Source of the DNA: Tahibacter aquaticus
Lineage (GTDB): Bacteria > Pseudomonadota > Gammaproteobacteria > Xanthomonadales > Rhodanobacteraceae
NCBI RefSeq assembly: GCF_004363655.1
Contig: NZ_SNZH01000026.1
Coordinates: 1 to 57,525 of the forward strand
Length of the DNA stretch: 57,525 nt
Reading direction: 5' to 3'
Made by a program: the position numbers and the translations under genes
Part shown: one piece after another, positions 44,027 through 53,093 of the stretch
How the letters are laid out: the number at the start of each line of letters is the position of its first letter
How positions within the stretch are numbered: position 1 is the first letter of the stretch
Notes under the pieces: generated by a model
What the model saw: only the letters and a program-made list of their open reading frames with translations
What the model was told of the DNA's origin: nothing
The model's database searches: none

Positions 44027-44143
44027 TCACTCTTGTTCCGGCCTATCGAATTCATCAGCGAAGATGCCTTCGTTCTGATGAAAATGAAATTCCCAGGTGG
44101 GTTCCATAACCCCGCTGCCCATGCCGTTGGGTTGCGCGCTCAT
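44027..44143 (-). CDS. Small ORF of 38 aa with strong ribosome site
   Basis: GGGGAG five nt before the ATG. The product MSAQPNGMGSGVMEPTWEF... ends EGIFADEFDRPEQE, which contains an IFxxxF string similar to the shared secreted-protein tail although there is no signal peptide. An open frame extends upstream but this start has the only good site. Small acidic peptide; function unknown. Confidence 0.45.
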   Translation of the reverse strand: MSAQPNGMGSGVMEPTWEFHFHQNEGIFADEFDRPEQE

Positions 44144-44910
44144 AAAAACTCCCCGAGGGCGCAAATAAAAGGTCTGGTGTAGGGAGTCGCGCAGAAGTGC
44201 GCAGTCGACAATCACGAAACACCGGTGAATTGTTGTGGAGTCCCGACGACCCCAAGGAGGGGGCGATTCGACGCAAGCATTCAGCGATTCCGCTACCGAT
44301 CTGTGGCAGCAGCGTGCCGGCATTGCCCGCGGTCACGACGGAGCGAGTGTCGATTCTCGACAACTTCTACTACGACTCCGCGTCGACGCCGAGCTTGCTG
44401 CATGCATTGATCAGCAGCGCCTCGGTACCGGTTGTGGTGGCAGGCAACACCTATGCGCCGCTGATCGGCGCGGACGACACCTTCAGCTACGGCATCGGCA
44501 GCGTCAAAACCGACAACGAAGCGCAACCCTGAAAAAAGCCCGGACGGCGCGGACGCCCCAGCGTCCGCGCCGCTGCGGCCATGGTCCAGAACGGCAAGAT
44601 TGCTTTCTTGTCCGATGCATACAACGCCGTCAGCGGACTGGGAAGCGGTTCGGCCACCGGACGCCAATGCCTGACGCACGGCCCCTGAGCGCGAATGTTT
44701 TCGCGCTCCACATTTGCACGTGTAAAAACAACCAGATATCCCTCATTTGTACCTGCCTCGTTCCGGCAGCGACCCCACTTGGCCCGGTTTACTGCTCGCC
44801 CGCTGACCTCGCCGGGCGCTGTAGTGGTCCCGCCGCAGCGCTCTGCCTGGCTTCCCTGAATGCCTCAGCGTCGCGGCGTGTCGCCCACCGTCATCAGGAG
44901 AGGTCACGTC
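44144..44910 (+). other. Possible remnants of a decayed gene before the RTX-like gene
   Basis: In one + frame ILDNFYYDSASTPSLLH ... VPVVVAGNTYAPLIG ends at 44532, and in another MVQNGKIAFLSDAYNAVSG runs from 44581 to a stop at 44688. Both have plausible protein composition but no ribosome site, and a GC hairpin (CGGACG/CGTCCG) lies between. This may be a frameshifted small gene. Nothing else is seen here. Confidence 0.3.
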
Positions 44911-47900
44911 ATGCCCAGTACCTGTCACGCCCCTGCTCGCCCACGCAGCGGACCGTCGTTTGCACCGAATGGCTGGCTGCAGCGCGCCGGCTTGCGCCGC
45001 TGCCTGCTCGCCGCCGCCGTCACCCTTGCCACGCTGATGTGCGCTGCCGGCGTGCACGGCGCTGCGAACGTACCGGCCAGCAGTATCGACGCTGCGTCGA
45101 TGCCGTCCACGGCCGAGAACCCGGCGCCGTCGACGCCCGATGTCGCTGTCACGATCACCGGTACCGGCGCGGTCTACCTCATCCGCGATAGCAACCAGAT
45201 GCATTTCTGGGTCGTCAACGCTGCAGACGCCACCATCGTGCGCAAGGCATCGGTGGCGATCGATCCGGCTTCCACGCAACTGGTCGCCATCCAGCTTGGC
45301 GACGGCATCACCGGCGTGCTCTACGCCGACAACCTGCGCAACGACGGCGACAAGTACCGCATCGCGTTCCGTGGCGAACTCGCCGAAGGCGGCATCGCGA
45401 TTCCGCTGAAGGCCGGTGCGCTGGCGCCGCTCGCGGCGATCACCGTGCCCGAAGAGGCCGTTGTCGTCGCTCCGGCGCAAACCGATCTGCTGGCACTGAT
45501 CGATACGCAGCGGGCGATCTTCCAGCGTGTCGGCCAGGTGGTGCAGCAGCAGTCGGACCAAATCGAGCTGTTCCGCGTCGAGGCCGAGCAGGAACTCGTC
45601 GATTTCTACGAACTGCAGATCCACGAAGGCCCCAATGGCCAGGCGCTGCTCGACGACGCCGCGGCGGGCATACAGGCGCAGCACGACAGTTTCATGAACC
45701 AGGTGAATGCCGATCTGGCCGAGCTGCAGGCCAAGGCGCAGCAGATCGCGCAGACCGCGACGGAACAGTCGGCGCACTACGCCGGCCCGGTGATGCAGTG
45801 TGTCAACGGCCAGGTCGCCAAGATCAGCGAGCGGCTGCGCGGGCTTGAAGCGAAACTCACGACGACCTCGGACGACGAGTCATACAACGCCGGTGCCGAA
45901 GCGGAAATCGCCGCGGCCGAAGCCGAGTTCCAGCGCTACGAGAACACGCTGCTGGCCTGTGCCGACAGCGCCGGCTTCGAGAACTACGCGCCGACCGTCG
46001 GCGTCGACGAAAACGGTGCCGGCTACCAGCCCATCGCCACGGCGGCGCAGGCCCTGCTCGACGATATCGAGCCGCGGGTGGAAGCCTGGCGCCTGGCGCT
46101 GGAAAACGCCGGCATGGTCAAGGCTGCACGCATCGAGAACACCACGCTGGCCGCCAACGCGCTGGCCTTCGAAACCGATTTCGACGAATGGGCCAGTTCC
46201 GCGTATACGGCCGATATCGACGACAGCAGCGTGCCGGTGCTGCCGGGTTCGCGTGCCAAGCCCAAGCACGACCTCGCCAGCGCCAAGGCCACGGCCGTTG
46301 CCGACGGCGCCAAGGGCGGCGAAGTGCTGTGCGACGACGAAACCTGGAACTTCGAGTTCAATCTCGGCGCCGCCAGCGTGGTGATCGGCACGCCCTGGGA
46401 CGACAACATCGTCACTGGCGACAACATCAATGTGATTCTTGCCCTGCGCGGCGACGACTGCATCGAAAGCCATGGCAATCCGGATCTGGTGATCGCCGGC
46501 CCCGGCGACGACACGGTCTACGCCGGTGACCACCACGACATCGTGCTCGGCGGCCGCGGCAACGACGAAATCCACGGCGGCGCCGGCCGCTCGTATACGG
46601 TGACGGCAGGCCCTGTCGTGCTGGAATTCGACCTGGGCAACCTGCTGATCGGCCAGGCCGGCGACGACACCATTTTCGGCGGCGAAGTCGCGGCCGACCT
46701 GGGCGACAACGGCGCTGTCGACGAGCACGGCTATACCGACATCGTCTTCGGCGACGCGCTGCTGTTCGGCCACCCGCCGGGCAACGACATCATCGACGGC
46801 GAGATGGGCATCGACTTCCTGTTCGGCCAGCAGGGCGATGACCAGATCCGGAACATCGACCCCGGCGTGTTCCGCATCGAAGGCATCGACGTACCGTTCG
46901 GCACCTTTTTCTTCGGCGGCATCGGCAACGACATCATCATCGGCAGCAACACCACGGTAGCCGGCGTGATGCCGCTGCTGGGCGACTTCATCTTCGGCAA
47001 CGAGGGCAACGACACCATTGCCGCCAACGCGGGCGTCGATTTCGTGTTCGGCGCGGACGGCGACGACCGCATCGACGGCGGCACCGGCATGGACTTCGCG
47101 TTCGGCTCGGGCGGTAACGACTCGGTCGTCGGCAACGACGGCAACGATCTCGTCACCGGCAACGACGGCAACGACACCGTGCGCGGCAGCGCCGGGCTGA
47201 TCGACCTGGTGTTCGGCGGCGACGGCAACGACACGCTCTACGGCGACGACGGCATGGACCTGGTGTTCGGCCGCAACGGCGTGGATCGTATCTTCGGCGG
47301 CAACGGCATCGACCTGATCTTCGGCGCGAACGATGCCGACATCATCGACGGCAACGACGGCGTCGACTTGGTGTTCGGCGGCAGCAGCGAAGACCAGATC
47401 AACGGCGGCGACGGCATCGATTTGCTGTTCGGCAATAGCGAGTCGGACATCGTGCGCGGCGGCGCGTCGACCGATGTGATCTTCGGCAACGACAACAGCG
47501 AGAAGAAAGACGAATTCCTCTACGGCGAATCGGGCATCGACCTGGTGTTCGGCAACTCGGGCAATGACGTCATCGAAGGCGGTGCCGACATCGATCTGCT
47601 GTTCGGCAACCGCGGCAACGACAAGATCAGCGGCAACGATGGCACCGACCTGGTATTCGGCAACGACGGGCTGGACCTGATCAACGGCGACAGCGGCCTG
47701 GATGTGCTGTTCGGCGGCAACGGCTGGGACGTGATCAAGGGCGGTGCCGACAGCGACCTGGTATTCGGTGGCGACGACTGCGACACCATCGACGGCGGCG
47801 ACGGCTTCGACCTGCTGTTCGGTGGCGGCAGCGGCGATTTCATCGACGGCGGCAACGGCTTCGATGTGGCCTTCGGCGGCGCCGGCGTGGACACCCTCAA

Positions 47901-48477
47901 GGGCGGCAACGACAGCGACATCCTGTTCGGTGGCGACGACAACGACTACGTTGCCGGCGACAGCGGCCTGGATCTCGCCTTCGGCGGTGGCGGCAACGAC
48001 CACCTGCTCGGCGGTGCCGGCATCGACCTGCTGTTCGGCGGCAACGGCGACGACTATGCCCGCGGCGACAGCGAATCGGACCTGCTGTTCGGCGGCGACA
48101 ACAACGACACCATCGACGGTGCCGATGGCAACGATCTGCTGTTTGCCGGCTCGGGCGATGACCGTCTGAACTCGGGCAGCGGCACCGATTTCAGCTTCGG
48201 CAGTGCCGGCGCCGACCGCCTGCGCGCCGTCGAAGGCACCAACTTCGCGTTCGGCAACAGCGGCAACGACACGCTCGACGGTTACTCCACCAGCACGCCG
48301 GACAACCGCGACTTCCTGTTCGGCAACAGCGACAACGATTCGATCACGGGCAACCAGTCGAATTCGAAAGACCTGCGCCTGGCCGGCTCGGGCAGCGACA
48401 ACAAGGCGTGGAACACCACCTACGTTCCCGCCAGCCTGTTCAGCGTGACCTGGGGTGGCAGCGCGGTCTGCCAGTAA
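44911..48477 (+). CDS. RTX-like repeat protein with N-terminal signal peptide
   Basis: A 1188-aa protein. AGGAGAGG about 7 nt upstream fixes the ATG at 44911. A long signal peptide (membrane core LLAAAVTLATLMCAAGVHG) is followed by a mostly helical region to about 500, with LQAKAQQIAQTATEQ and EAEIAAAEAEFQRYE coiled-coil stretches. From about 505 to 1160 there are roughly 34 repeats of 18 residues, each a pair of calcium-binding nonapeptides: G-x-D-L-V-F-G-x-x-G-x-D-x-I-x-G. Every second nonapeptide has Phe at the last strand position, predicting a phenylalanine ladder in the beta-roll. RTX proteins usually lack signal peptides and use type I export; this one seems Sec-dependent. No protease, lipase or LapG motif found. 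Confidence 0.82.
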   Translation: MPSTCHAPARPRSGPSFAPNGWLQRAGLRRCLLAAAVTLATLMCAAGVHGAANVPASSIDAASMPSTAENPAPSTPDVAVTITGTGAVYLIRDSNQMHFWVVNAADATIVRKASVAIDPASTQLVAIQLGDGITGVLYADNLRNDGDKYRIAFRGELAEGGIAIPLKAGALAPLAAITVPEEAVVVAPAQTDLLALIDTQRAIFQRVGQVVQQQSDQIELFRVEAEQELVDFYELQIHEGPNGQALLDDAAAGIQAQHDSFMNQVNADLAELQAKAQQIAQTATEQSAHYAGPVMQCVNGQVAKISERLRGLEAKLTTTSDDESYNAGAEAEIAAAEAEFQRYENTLLACADSAGFENYAPTVGVDENGAGYQPIATAAQALLDDIEPRVEAWRLALENAGMVKAARIENTTLAANALAFETDFDEWASSAYTADIDDSSVPVLPGSRAKPKHDLASAKATAVADGAKGGEVLCDDETWNFEFNLGAASVVIGTPWDDNIVTGDNINVILALRGDDCIESHGNPDLVIAGPGDDTVYAGDHHDIVLGGRGNDEIHGGAGRSYTVTAGPVVLEFDLGNLLIGQAGDDTIFGGEVAADLGDNGAVDEHGYTDIVFGDALLFGHPPGNDIIDGEMGIDFLFGQQGDDQIRNIDPGVFRIEGIDVPFGTFFFGGIGNDIIIGSNTTVAGVMPLLGDFIFGNEGNDTIAANAGVDFVFGADGDDRIDGGTGMDFAFGSGGNDSVVGNDGNDLVTGNDGNDTVRGSAGLIDLVFGGDGNDTLYGDDGMDLVFGRNGVDRIFGGNGIDLIFGANDADIIDGNDGVDLVFGGSSEDQINGGDGIDLLFGNSESDIVRGGASTDVIFGNDNSEKKDEFLYGESGIDLVFGNSGNDVIEGGADIDLLFGNRGNDKISGNDGTDLVFGNDGLDLINGDSGLDVLFGGNGWDVIKGGADSDLVFGGDDCDTIDGGDGFDLLFGGGSGDFIDGGNGFDVAFGGAGVDTLKGGNDSDILFGGDDNDYVAGDSGLDLAFGGGGNDHLLGGAGIDLLFGGNGDDYARGDSESDLLFGGDNNDTIDGADGNDLLFAGSGDDRLNSGSGTDFSFGSAGADRLRAVEGTNFAFGNSGNDTLDGYSTSTPDNRDFLFGNSDNDSITGNQSNSKDLRLAGSGSDNKAWNTTYVPASLFSVTWGGSAVCQ

Positions 48478-48533
48478 GCCATCGCCGCTGCGCCCGCTCG
48501 CCAGTCATCGCGAACGGGCGCAGCGCGATTCCG

Positions 48534-48568
48534 GCCGGATGTCGTCGATGACGGCGTCCGGCTTTTTT
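48534..48568 (+). terminator. Terminator of the RTX-like gene
   Basis: GCCGGATGTCGTC pairs with GACGGCGTCCGGC (two mismatches) around GAT and is followed by TTTTTT at 48563-48568, about 55 nt after the stop. A second hairpin (CTGCGCCCG with CGGGCGCAG) lies between stop and terminator. Confidence 0.85.
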
Positions 48569-48840
48569 CCTGGTGGTGTCTGGGTGATGCCGCGTCGCGT
48601 CGCGACAGGGTCGCGTTCGCTGCATGGCGCCACCGATCTGCAGCATTCCGATGACGGCGCATTGATGCACGCCGTGCACGGGCTGCCGACTTCGCGCGAC
48701 GACGGTCAGCGCGGCCATGCCCTTTCAGGGGTTGCGGGTTTCCCGGTTTTCCCGCGCACCGGCGAGCCCGGCACCTGTCCGGACTCGCCGTTGCCGATCA
48801 GGCGTCATCACGCCCGACCGGTGCCGCGTACTCGCAAAGA

Positions 48841-48947
48841 GCGTCTGACAAAATGCCGAAATCCTGGCTTTAAAGCCCTCCCCTCCAAGGGTGAAGAGAA
48901 GGACGTTAAGCCGCTGCCAGCAGAGCGGATTGCGTTTCGTCAGACGC
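48841..48947. repeat. Long-range 9-bp inverted repeat
   Basis: GCGTCTGAC at 48841-48849 and GTCAGACGC at 48939-48947 frame about 90 bp of otherwise lower-GC sequence just after the collagen-like gene's 3' end. It could be the trace of a small insertion. The region 48569-48956 has no gene. Confidence 0.35.
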
Positions 48948-48956
48948 GCTAAGGCT

Positions 48957-50687
48957 TCAGCGACTCACCGGCGCAACGAACAGCGTCGACGGATCGCTGG
49001 TGATCTTCTGGAAGGAAAGACCGGTGCTGCCGGCAGTCGCACCCGTGGATCCGTTGCCGCTGTTGCCGCCGGCACCACCGGAACCGCCGCCACCGCCGCC
49101 CCAGCCGGTGTTCGCGCTGGTATTCGTGCCGCTGCCTGCCGCGCCGCCGGCAACGATGACCGAGCCCGCGGTGATCGCGGGCGCCAGCAGGTTGACGACA
49201 CCGCCGCCACCGCCGCCGGATGCCGCGCTGCCGGTCGCGATGTTCAGCGCGTCGGCACCCTTGCCGCCAGCCGCGCGGATCGTGCCGCTGTTCACGATCG
49301 ACGTTTTCGAGGCCAGGACGATGACGCCACCGCCGCCACCGCCGCCGCCGTTGCTCGCCGACGCAATCACCGCAGGGCCAACTGCGCCGTCGGCGATGAT
49401 CGAGCCGCTACCTGCGATGGTGATCGACCCGGCCGCGACGATGACGACGGTGCCGCCACCGCCGGCCGGTGTCGACACGTTGTTGGCCCTGAACGGCCCT
49501 ACGCCGCCGCCGACCGGACCCGGCGTGACCACGAGGCGGGCGAACAGCGGATTCGTCGCGCCGCCGCCGGTACCGATGCTGTTGTTGCCGGGCACCGCGT
49601 CGGAGCCGGCGATGCCGATGCCGGCCAGCGCATTCTTCGCCACGGCGATCTGGCCATTGATGACGACGTTGCCGGTCGCCCGGATGACCAGGCCGCTCGG
49701 CACGGTCAGCGTGCCGTTGACGGTCAGATTGGTGAATTGCAGCGTGCTCGCCGGCGGCGCGCTGGTCCAGTCGGCGGTGGCGAAAGTGCCGGTGCCGTCG
49801 GAACCATCGCCGTAGAGATTCGCCACGCCGGCCGCGCCCTGCGCTCCGGTCGCACCCGCTGTCCCCTGCGGACCGGTGGGGCCGAGCTGCCCCGCCACGC
49901 CTTGCACACCCTGCGGGCCCTGGGCACCTTGCGCGCCGGTCGGGCCGATGGGCCCCTGCGGACCGGTGGGGCCCTGCACGCCGGCCGCGCCTTGCACGCC
50001 CTGCGCGCCTTGCGGCCCGGTCGCGCCGGTGGCACCCGTGGTTCCGGTGGCGCCCGTGGCGCCGGCTGCGCCGGTGTTACCGGTCGCGCCTATGGCACCG
50101 GCGGGTCCTGTGTTTCCGGTCGCTCCCGCGGCTCCCGCGGGGCCGGTTGCCCCCTGCGGGCCTTGCGCGCCGGTCACGCCGATGGGCCCTTGCAGTCCTG
50201 TCGGACCGATAGCGCCCTGCGTACCCGTCGCGCCCGTGACACCCTGCGGACCGGCCGCGCCCGTCGCGCCGGTGGCGCCGGCAGGCCCGGGATTCAGCGA
50301 ATACTGCGCGACCGGTGTCGCCGCAATCGGCTGGCGGCCGGCGAGGATTTCCTGGTTGCCGGCCGTGGTGCCGACCTTGATCTCCAGCCAGTACTGCGTG
50401 CCGTTGAACACCGCGCCGAAATCGAGATCGGTGGTGAACAGGCCGTCGACCACTTCGATCGACTGCTGGATCGGCGTGCTGCCGACCACCTGCGCGCCGC
50501 CGCTGGCGGCGTTGTAGAGCGTGAACGTGAATACGTAGCTGCCATTGGCAAGGCCACTGCTCGCATTGAGCCGGCCCTGGTAGGTGAACGCAGACGACTG
50601 CGGCGCAAACGGCGCGGCGAACGCGTCGTGCGACGCGCAACAGAACAGCGCTGCGGCGAGCAGCGCGGACAGATGACGCTTTTTCAT
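48957..50687 (-). CDS. Secreted collagen-like repeat protein
   Basis: A 576-aa protein. Start [20 protein letters not shown] with AAGGGTG about 9 nt upstream. An N-terminal beta domain ([20 protein letters not shown]) of about 110 residues is followed by about 50 G-x-y triplets ([17 protein letters not shown]) from about 130 to 285. The C-terminal part is glycine-rich and beta-helix-like, with GGGGGGG runs ([20 protein letters not shown]). Many bacterial collagen-like proteins of this type are exported and form stalks or adhesins. It lacks the IFxxGF tail. The gene follows the 105-aa protein gene with 2 nt between stop and start, so translation is coupled. Confidence 0.82.
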   Translation of the reverse strand: MKKRHLSALLAAALFCCASHDAFAAPFAPQSSAFTYQGRLNASSGLANGSYVFTFTLYNAASGGAQVVGSTPIQQSIEVVDGLFTTDLDFGAVFNGTQYWLEIKVGTTAGNQEILAGRQPIAATPVAQYSLNPGPAGATGATGAAGPQGVTGATGTQGAIGPTGLQGPIGVTGAQGPQGATGPAGAAGATGNTGPAGAIGATGNTGAAGATGATGTTGATGATGPQGAQGVQGAAGVQGPTGPQGPIGPTGAQGAQGPQGVQGVAGQLGPTGPQGTAGATGAQGAAGVANLYGDGSDGTGTFATADWTSAPPASTLQFTNLTVNGTLTVPSGLVIRATGNVVINGQIAVAKNALAGIGIAGSDAVPGNNSIGTGGGATNPLFARLVVTPGPVGGGVGPFRANNVSTPAGGGGTVVIVAAGSITIAGSGSIIADGAVGPAVIASASNGGGGGGGGVIVLASKTSIVNSGTIRAAGGKGADALNIATGSAASGGGGGGVVNLLAPAITAGSVIVAGGAAGSGTNTSANTGWGGGGGGSGGAGGNSGNGSTGATAGSTGLSFQKITSDPSTLFVAPVSR

Positions 50688-50689
50688 GA

Positions 50690-51007
50690 TCAGCACCCTT
50701 CGAGGCCGCTAAAGAACAACTGGTCGGGACGTTCCACGGCAACGGCAGGCCAGAGGCCGGCATTGACCGAATACGTCGTCCCGCTTGAATAGCCTGGTGC
50801 CGGCTGGCCGATACTGCCGTTCAACCGATAACAGGCATTGCGCAGCGAACCGCCGCCGGCGCTGATGCGGTGAATGTCGATGCTGTAGGTGGGTGAGCCG
50901 GCACGGCTGTCCGACGATGGCGAGACAAGCAGCGCCGTTGCGAGCGCGAGGAGCACAAACGCCCCTGAGCGCGATCGGGATCGATCGCGCGGATTCTGGA
51001 TATTCAT
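50690..51007 (-). CDS. Small secreted protein with IFxxGF-type tail
   Basis: A 105-aa protein. Start [20 protein letters not shown], with AGGGGAA upstream, gives a signal peptide. The mature part is short: [39 protein letters not shown] in sense, a pattern seen in small secreted proteins of this order. It ends [12 protein letters not shown], a variant of the shared tail. It is first in an operon with the collagen-like protein. Confidence 0.68.
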   Translation of the reverse strand: MNIQNPRDRSRSRSGAFVLLALATALLVSPSSDSRAGSPTYSIDIHRISAGGGSLRNACYRLNGSIGQPAPGYSSGTTYSVNAGLWPAVAVERPDQLFFSGLEGC

Positions 51008-51405
51008 CGAATTCCCCTGTGGATTCGCCGACGGAGCATATAGGTGCGGCATGAATTTGGACACCGGCTTTTGGGCTATTCCGAATGCCGCTGCGGCGAA
51101 CCGTTGCAGGCGTGTGGTGCGGCGTCGATTACCGTGGCCTGGGTGTTGATCGGTGCAGGTTTCCGCCCATTAGCGCAAGACAGCGGCGGCGGCTATCACT
51201 GCGCTTGGCGATGTGCGCGACAGGCCAATTCCCTGTCGCGTCTGCTGGCATTCAAGCGCACGAGCCACGCCTTCGGCGGCGACGAAGCCTACAGTCGCCA
51301 ACCCTATGCGATCGCGAGCCGGCTTTGCTTTCAGGTCAGTGGGTTGGCGCTAAGCCAGTGCCATTCGAACCGGATCCGGAGGGTTCTCCACCGTTGAGCG
51401 ACTGG
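51008..51405. other. Intergenic region, no gene seen
   Basis: About 400 bp upstream of the small secreted-protein operon and past the end of the SRPBCC gene. No repeat family or ribosome site recognised. Confidence 0.35.
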
Positions 51406-51831
51406 CTAGGCAGAAACCGTACCAGTCTCTGCCAACCGTTTGAGCGCCGCCAGCGTGACAGGAAGCCCCGTGCGCAATGGGTTGCCGACGATAGGCCCCA
51501 GCACAAAAGACAGCGCCCCGGAAAACGTCACTCTGTGCACAACTTCGGTTCCAGCCGCGGTTTCGTTGAGTTCGTGCTCGAACAGCATTCGGAAAAGCGG
51601 AATCCTGGACTCGACAGTGAACGATTTGTCAGGAACCACCGAAATGAAATTCATCGGAACAGCCATTCCTTTGGCTGGAGTAATCCGACCCTGGCTCCCT
51701 GTCTGGAATGGCCCGTCAATCGACGATGCCTTGGTGTCCGGATCCCAAATTTTCCAGTTGCTGACATCCGCGTATATTTCAAATATTTTTTTGGGTGGCA
51801 CAGAAATCATGATGCGGCTTTCCACTTGCAC
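51406..51831 (-). CDS. SRPBCC (polyketide-cyclase-like) protein
   Basis: A 141-aa single-domain protein. GTG start with GGAG about 9 nt upstream. The pattern RIMISVPPKKIFEIYADVSNWKIWDP, then SVVPDKSFTVESRIPLFRMLFEHELNE and TEVVHRVTFSG is that of START/SRPBCC helix-grip proteins, which bind hydrophobic ligands. The ligand is unknown. It is followed by gene-free sequence. Confidence 0.75.
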   Translation of the reverse strand: MQVESRIMISVPPKKIFEIYADVSNWKIWDPDTKASSIDGPFQTGSQGRITPAKGMAVPMNFISVVPDKSFTVESRIPLFRMLFEHELNETAAGTEVVHRVTFSGALSFVLGPIVGNPLRTGLPVTLAALKRLAETGTVSA

Positions 51832-52209
51832 TCGCGCACTCCAAGGTCGACTGAAATTTGCTCGGCGTAATCTACCACTTCAACGTGGCGCTGAATTTTT
51901 ATTGTTGAGCCTCGCGAAGGTGTCGACCGTCACCGGCGGGACTCGCTTGAAATCCTGCCAGCCCGTGAGCGTTGAGATGACGTGCAGGCCCGAGGTTGCT
52001 GGCGGGGTGGCAGGATCCGCGCTGCTTGCAATAGCTCAAGCATTGCGGGGTGGGCCAATCCCGGCACAAATTGGGGGGCCTGTTCAGAACTTCCCTGACT
52101 CGAACGCCGACACGGCGACCGCGTGAATTGGAGCGCGTCGAGGGGAATCGTTTTGTCGCTCCCGGGCCAGCCACCGACTCGATAGCGACCGGCCCAGGAA
52201 TTGGCTGAC

Positions 52210-52410
52210 CTACTCGGCCAACGCATGCCCCGTCGCTTCGATCAACCCTTTCGCATCCCGCGACAGAACGGCAATCGCCTCCATCATTCGCGCATGCGAG
52301 CGCCGTCCCGGGTCTTCGACCTGCATGCTCAGCAACGCATCGCTGAGCGAACTGACAGCAGCCAGGCGGGCCATGGCTTCGTCGTGGAGGGCGCATCGCT
52401 CCGCATCAAC
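52210..52410 (-). pseudogene. Decayed copy 4 of the 92-aa module protein
   Basis: On the minus strand the frame reads ERCALHDEAMARLAAVSSLS, then EDPGRRSHARMMEAIAVLSRD, then AKGLIEA. This corresponds to QALHDEMVARLSAIAQLS, PDARSHQGILECVAILSRD and VRGLLEA of copy 1. A TGA interrupts the frame four codons upstream, the N-terminal third is missing or shifted, and no leader is recognisable. The remaining 51832-52209 and 52411-52507 contain no gene. Confidence 0.7.
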
Positions 52411-52507
52411 AGCGTTGCCGCCTCACCTGCGCGATGGCGTGTGTTTCGCGATACGCGGGAACACTGCGCCATCCCTGCCGCTTGGCCGCCGTTCCGCGCC
52501 CACACCA

Positions 52508-52849
52508 TCAATCGATCTTGACCGGCGTCATCTTCACATGCAGCGACGTGGTCTGGCCGGCCTGGATGGTCACGCTGGTGTTCGCGGTGACGAAGCTCTC
52601 CTGCGTGACCTGCACGCCGTAGGTCACGGCAGCCAGGTTCTGGAAGGTGGCGATGCCGGTGGGGCCGGCAAGCTGGTAGACCGAGTAGTTGCCGCGTACG
52701 CCCAGGGCCACGGTGGCGCCGGGCAGGATATCGCCTTCGCGGTTGGTGACTTTGATGGCTGCGCTGCCCGGCGCGTCTTGGGCAGCGGCGGGCAGTGCGG
52801 GGGCGAGAACGGCCAGGGTGAATAGCAGTCGCGTGAGGTAGGCAAGCAT
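52508..52849 (-). CDS. Secreted carboxypeptidase-regulatory-like domain protein
   Basis: A 113-aa protein. Start MLAYLTRLLFTLAVLAPALP gives a signal peptide cleaved near AAAQ; a nearby upstream Met lacks a signal. The mature part is one CarboxypepD_reg-like beta domain: IKVTNREGDILPGATVAL, GPTGIATFQNLAAVTYGVQV, GQTTSLHVKMTPV. Such domains occur in surface and export-related proteins. It stands alone between a decayed module copy and a delta-60 protein gene. Confidence 0.72.
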   Translation of the reverse strand: MLAYLTRLLFTLAVLAPALPAAAQDAPGSAAIKVTNREGDILPGATVALGVRGNYSVYQLAGPTGIATFQNLAAVTYGVQVTQESFVTANTSVTIQAGQTTSLHVKMTPVKID

Positions 52850-53093
52850 GGGACGCCGGGCTCCGTGGGGGATCACGGGTTAGCTAGCGCGCGGGCGCAG
52901 CGGCAGCTATCGCGCCGCGTGCCGGTGCGGTGCCCCGGCATCGCGCGAGCTGCCGTCACAGGGACGGCAGGCGGTCGCCAGGTGCTGCGCTGGTGCGCGC
53001 TGCCAGCACGGAGCCATGCCTGCGCAGGACAGTTCTGGCTGGCGGTTCGGCCGGCCGCCGGGCGTCGAGATTGCACGGCCGCAGGCCGGCCGC

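Noticed and set aside
45880-48003. 707-codon open frame antisense to the RTX-like gene
   Set aside because: It arises because the GC-rich 54-bp repeat has no stop in that frame; composition is Val/Ala/Asp-rich repeats of a mirror image, with no ribosome site, while the + frame has clear RTX motifs.
51899-52396. 165-codon minus frame over the decayed module copy
   Set aside because: The neighbouring frame shows clear similarity to the 92-aa module protein, so this one is the out-of-frame shadow.
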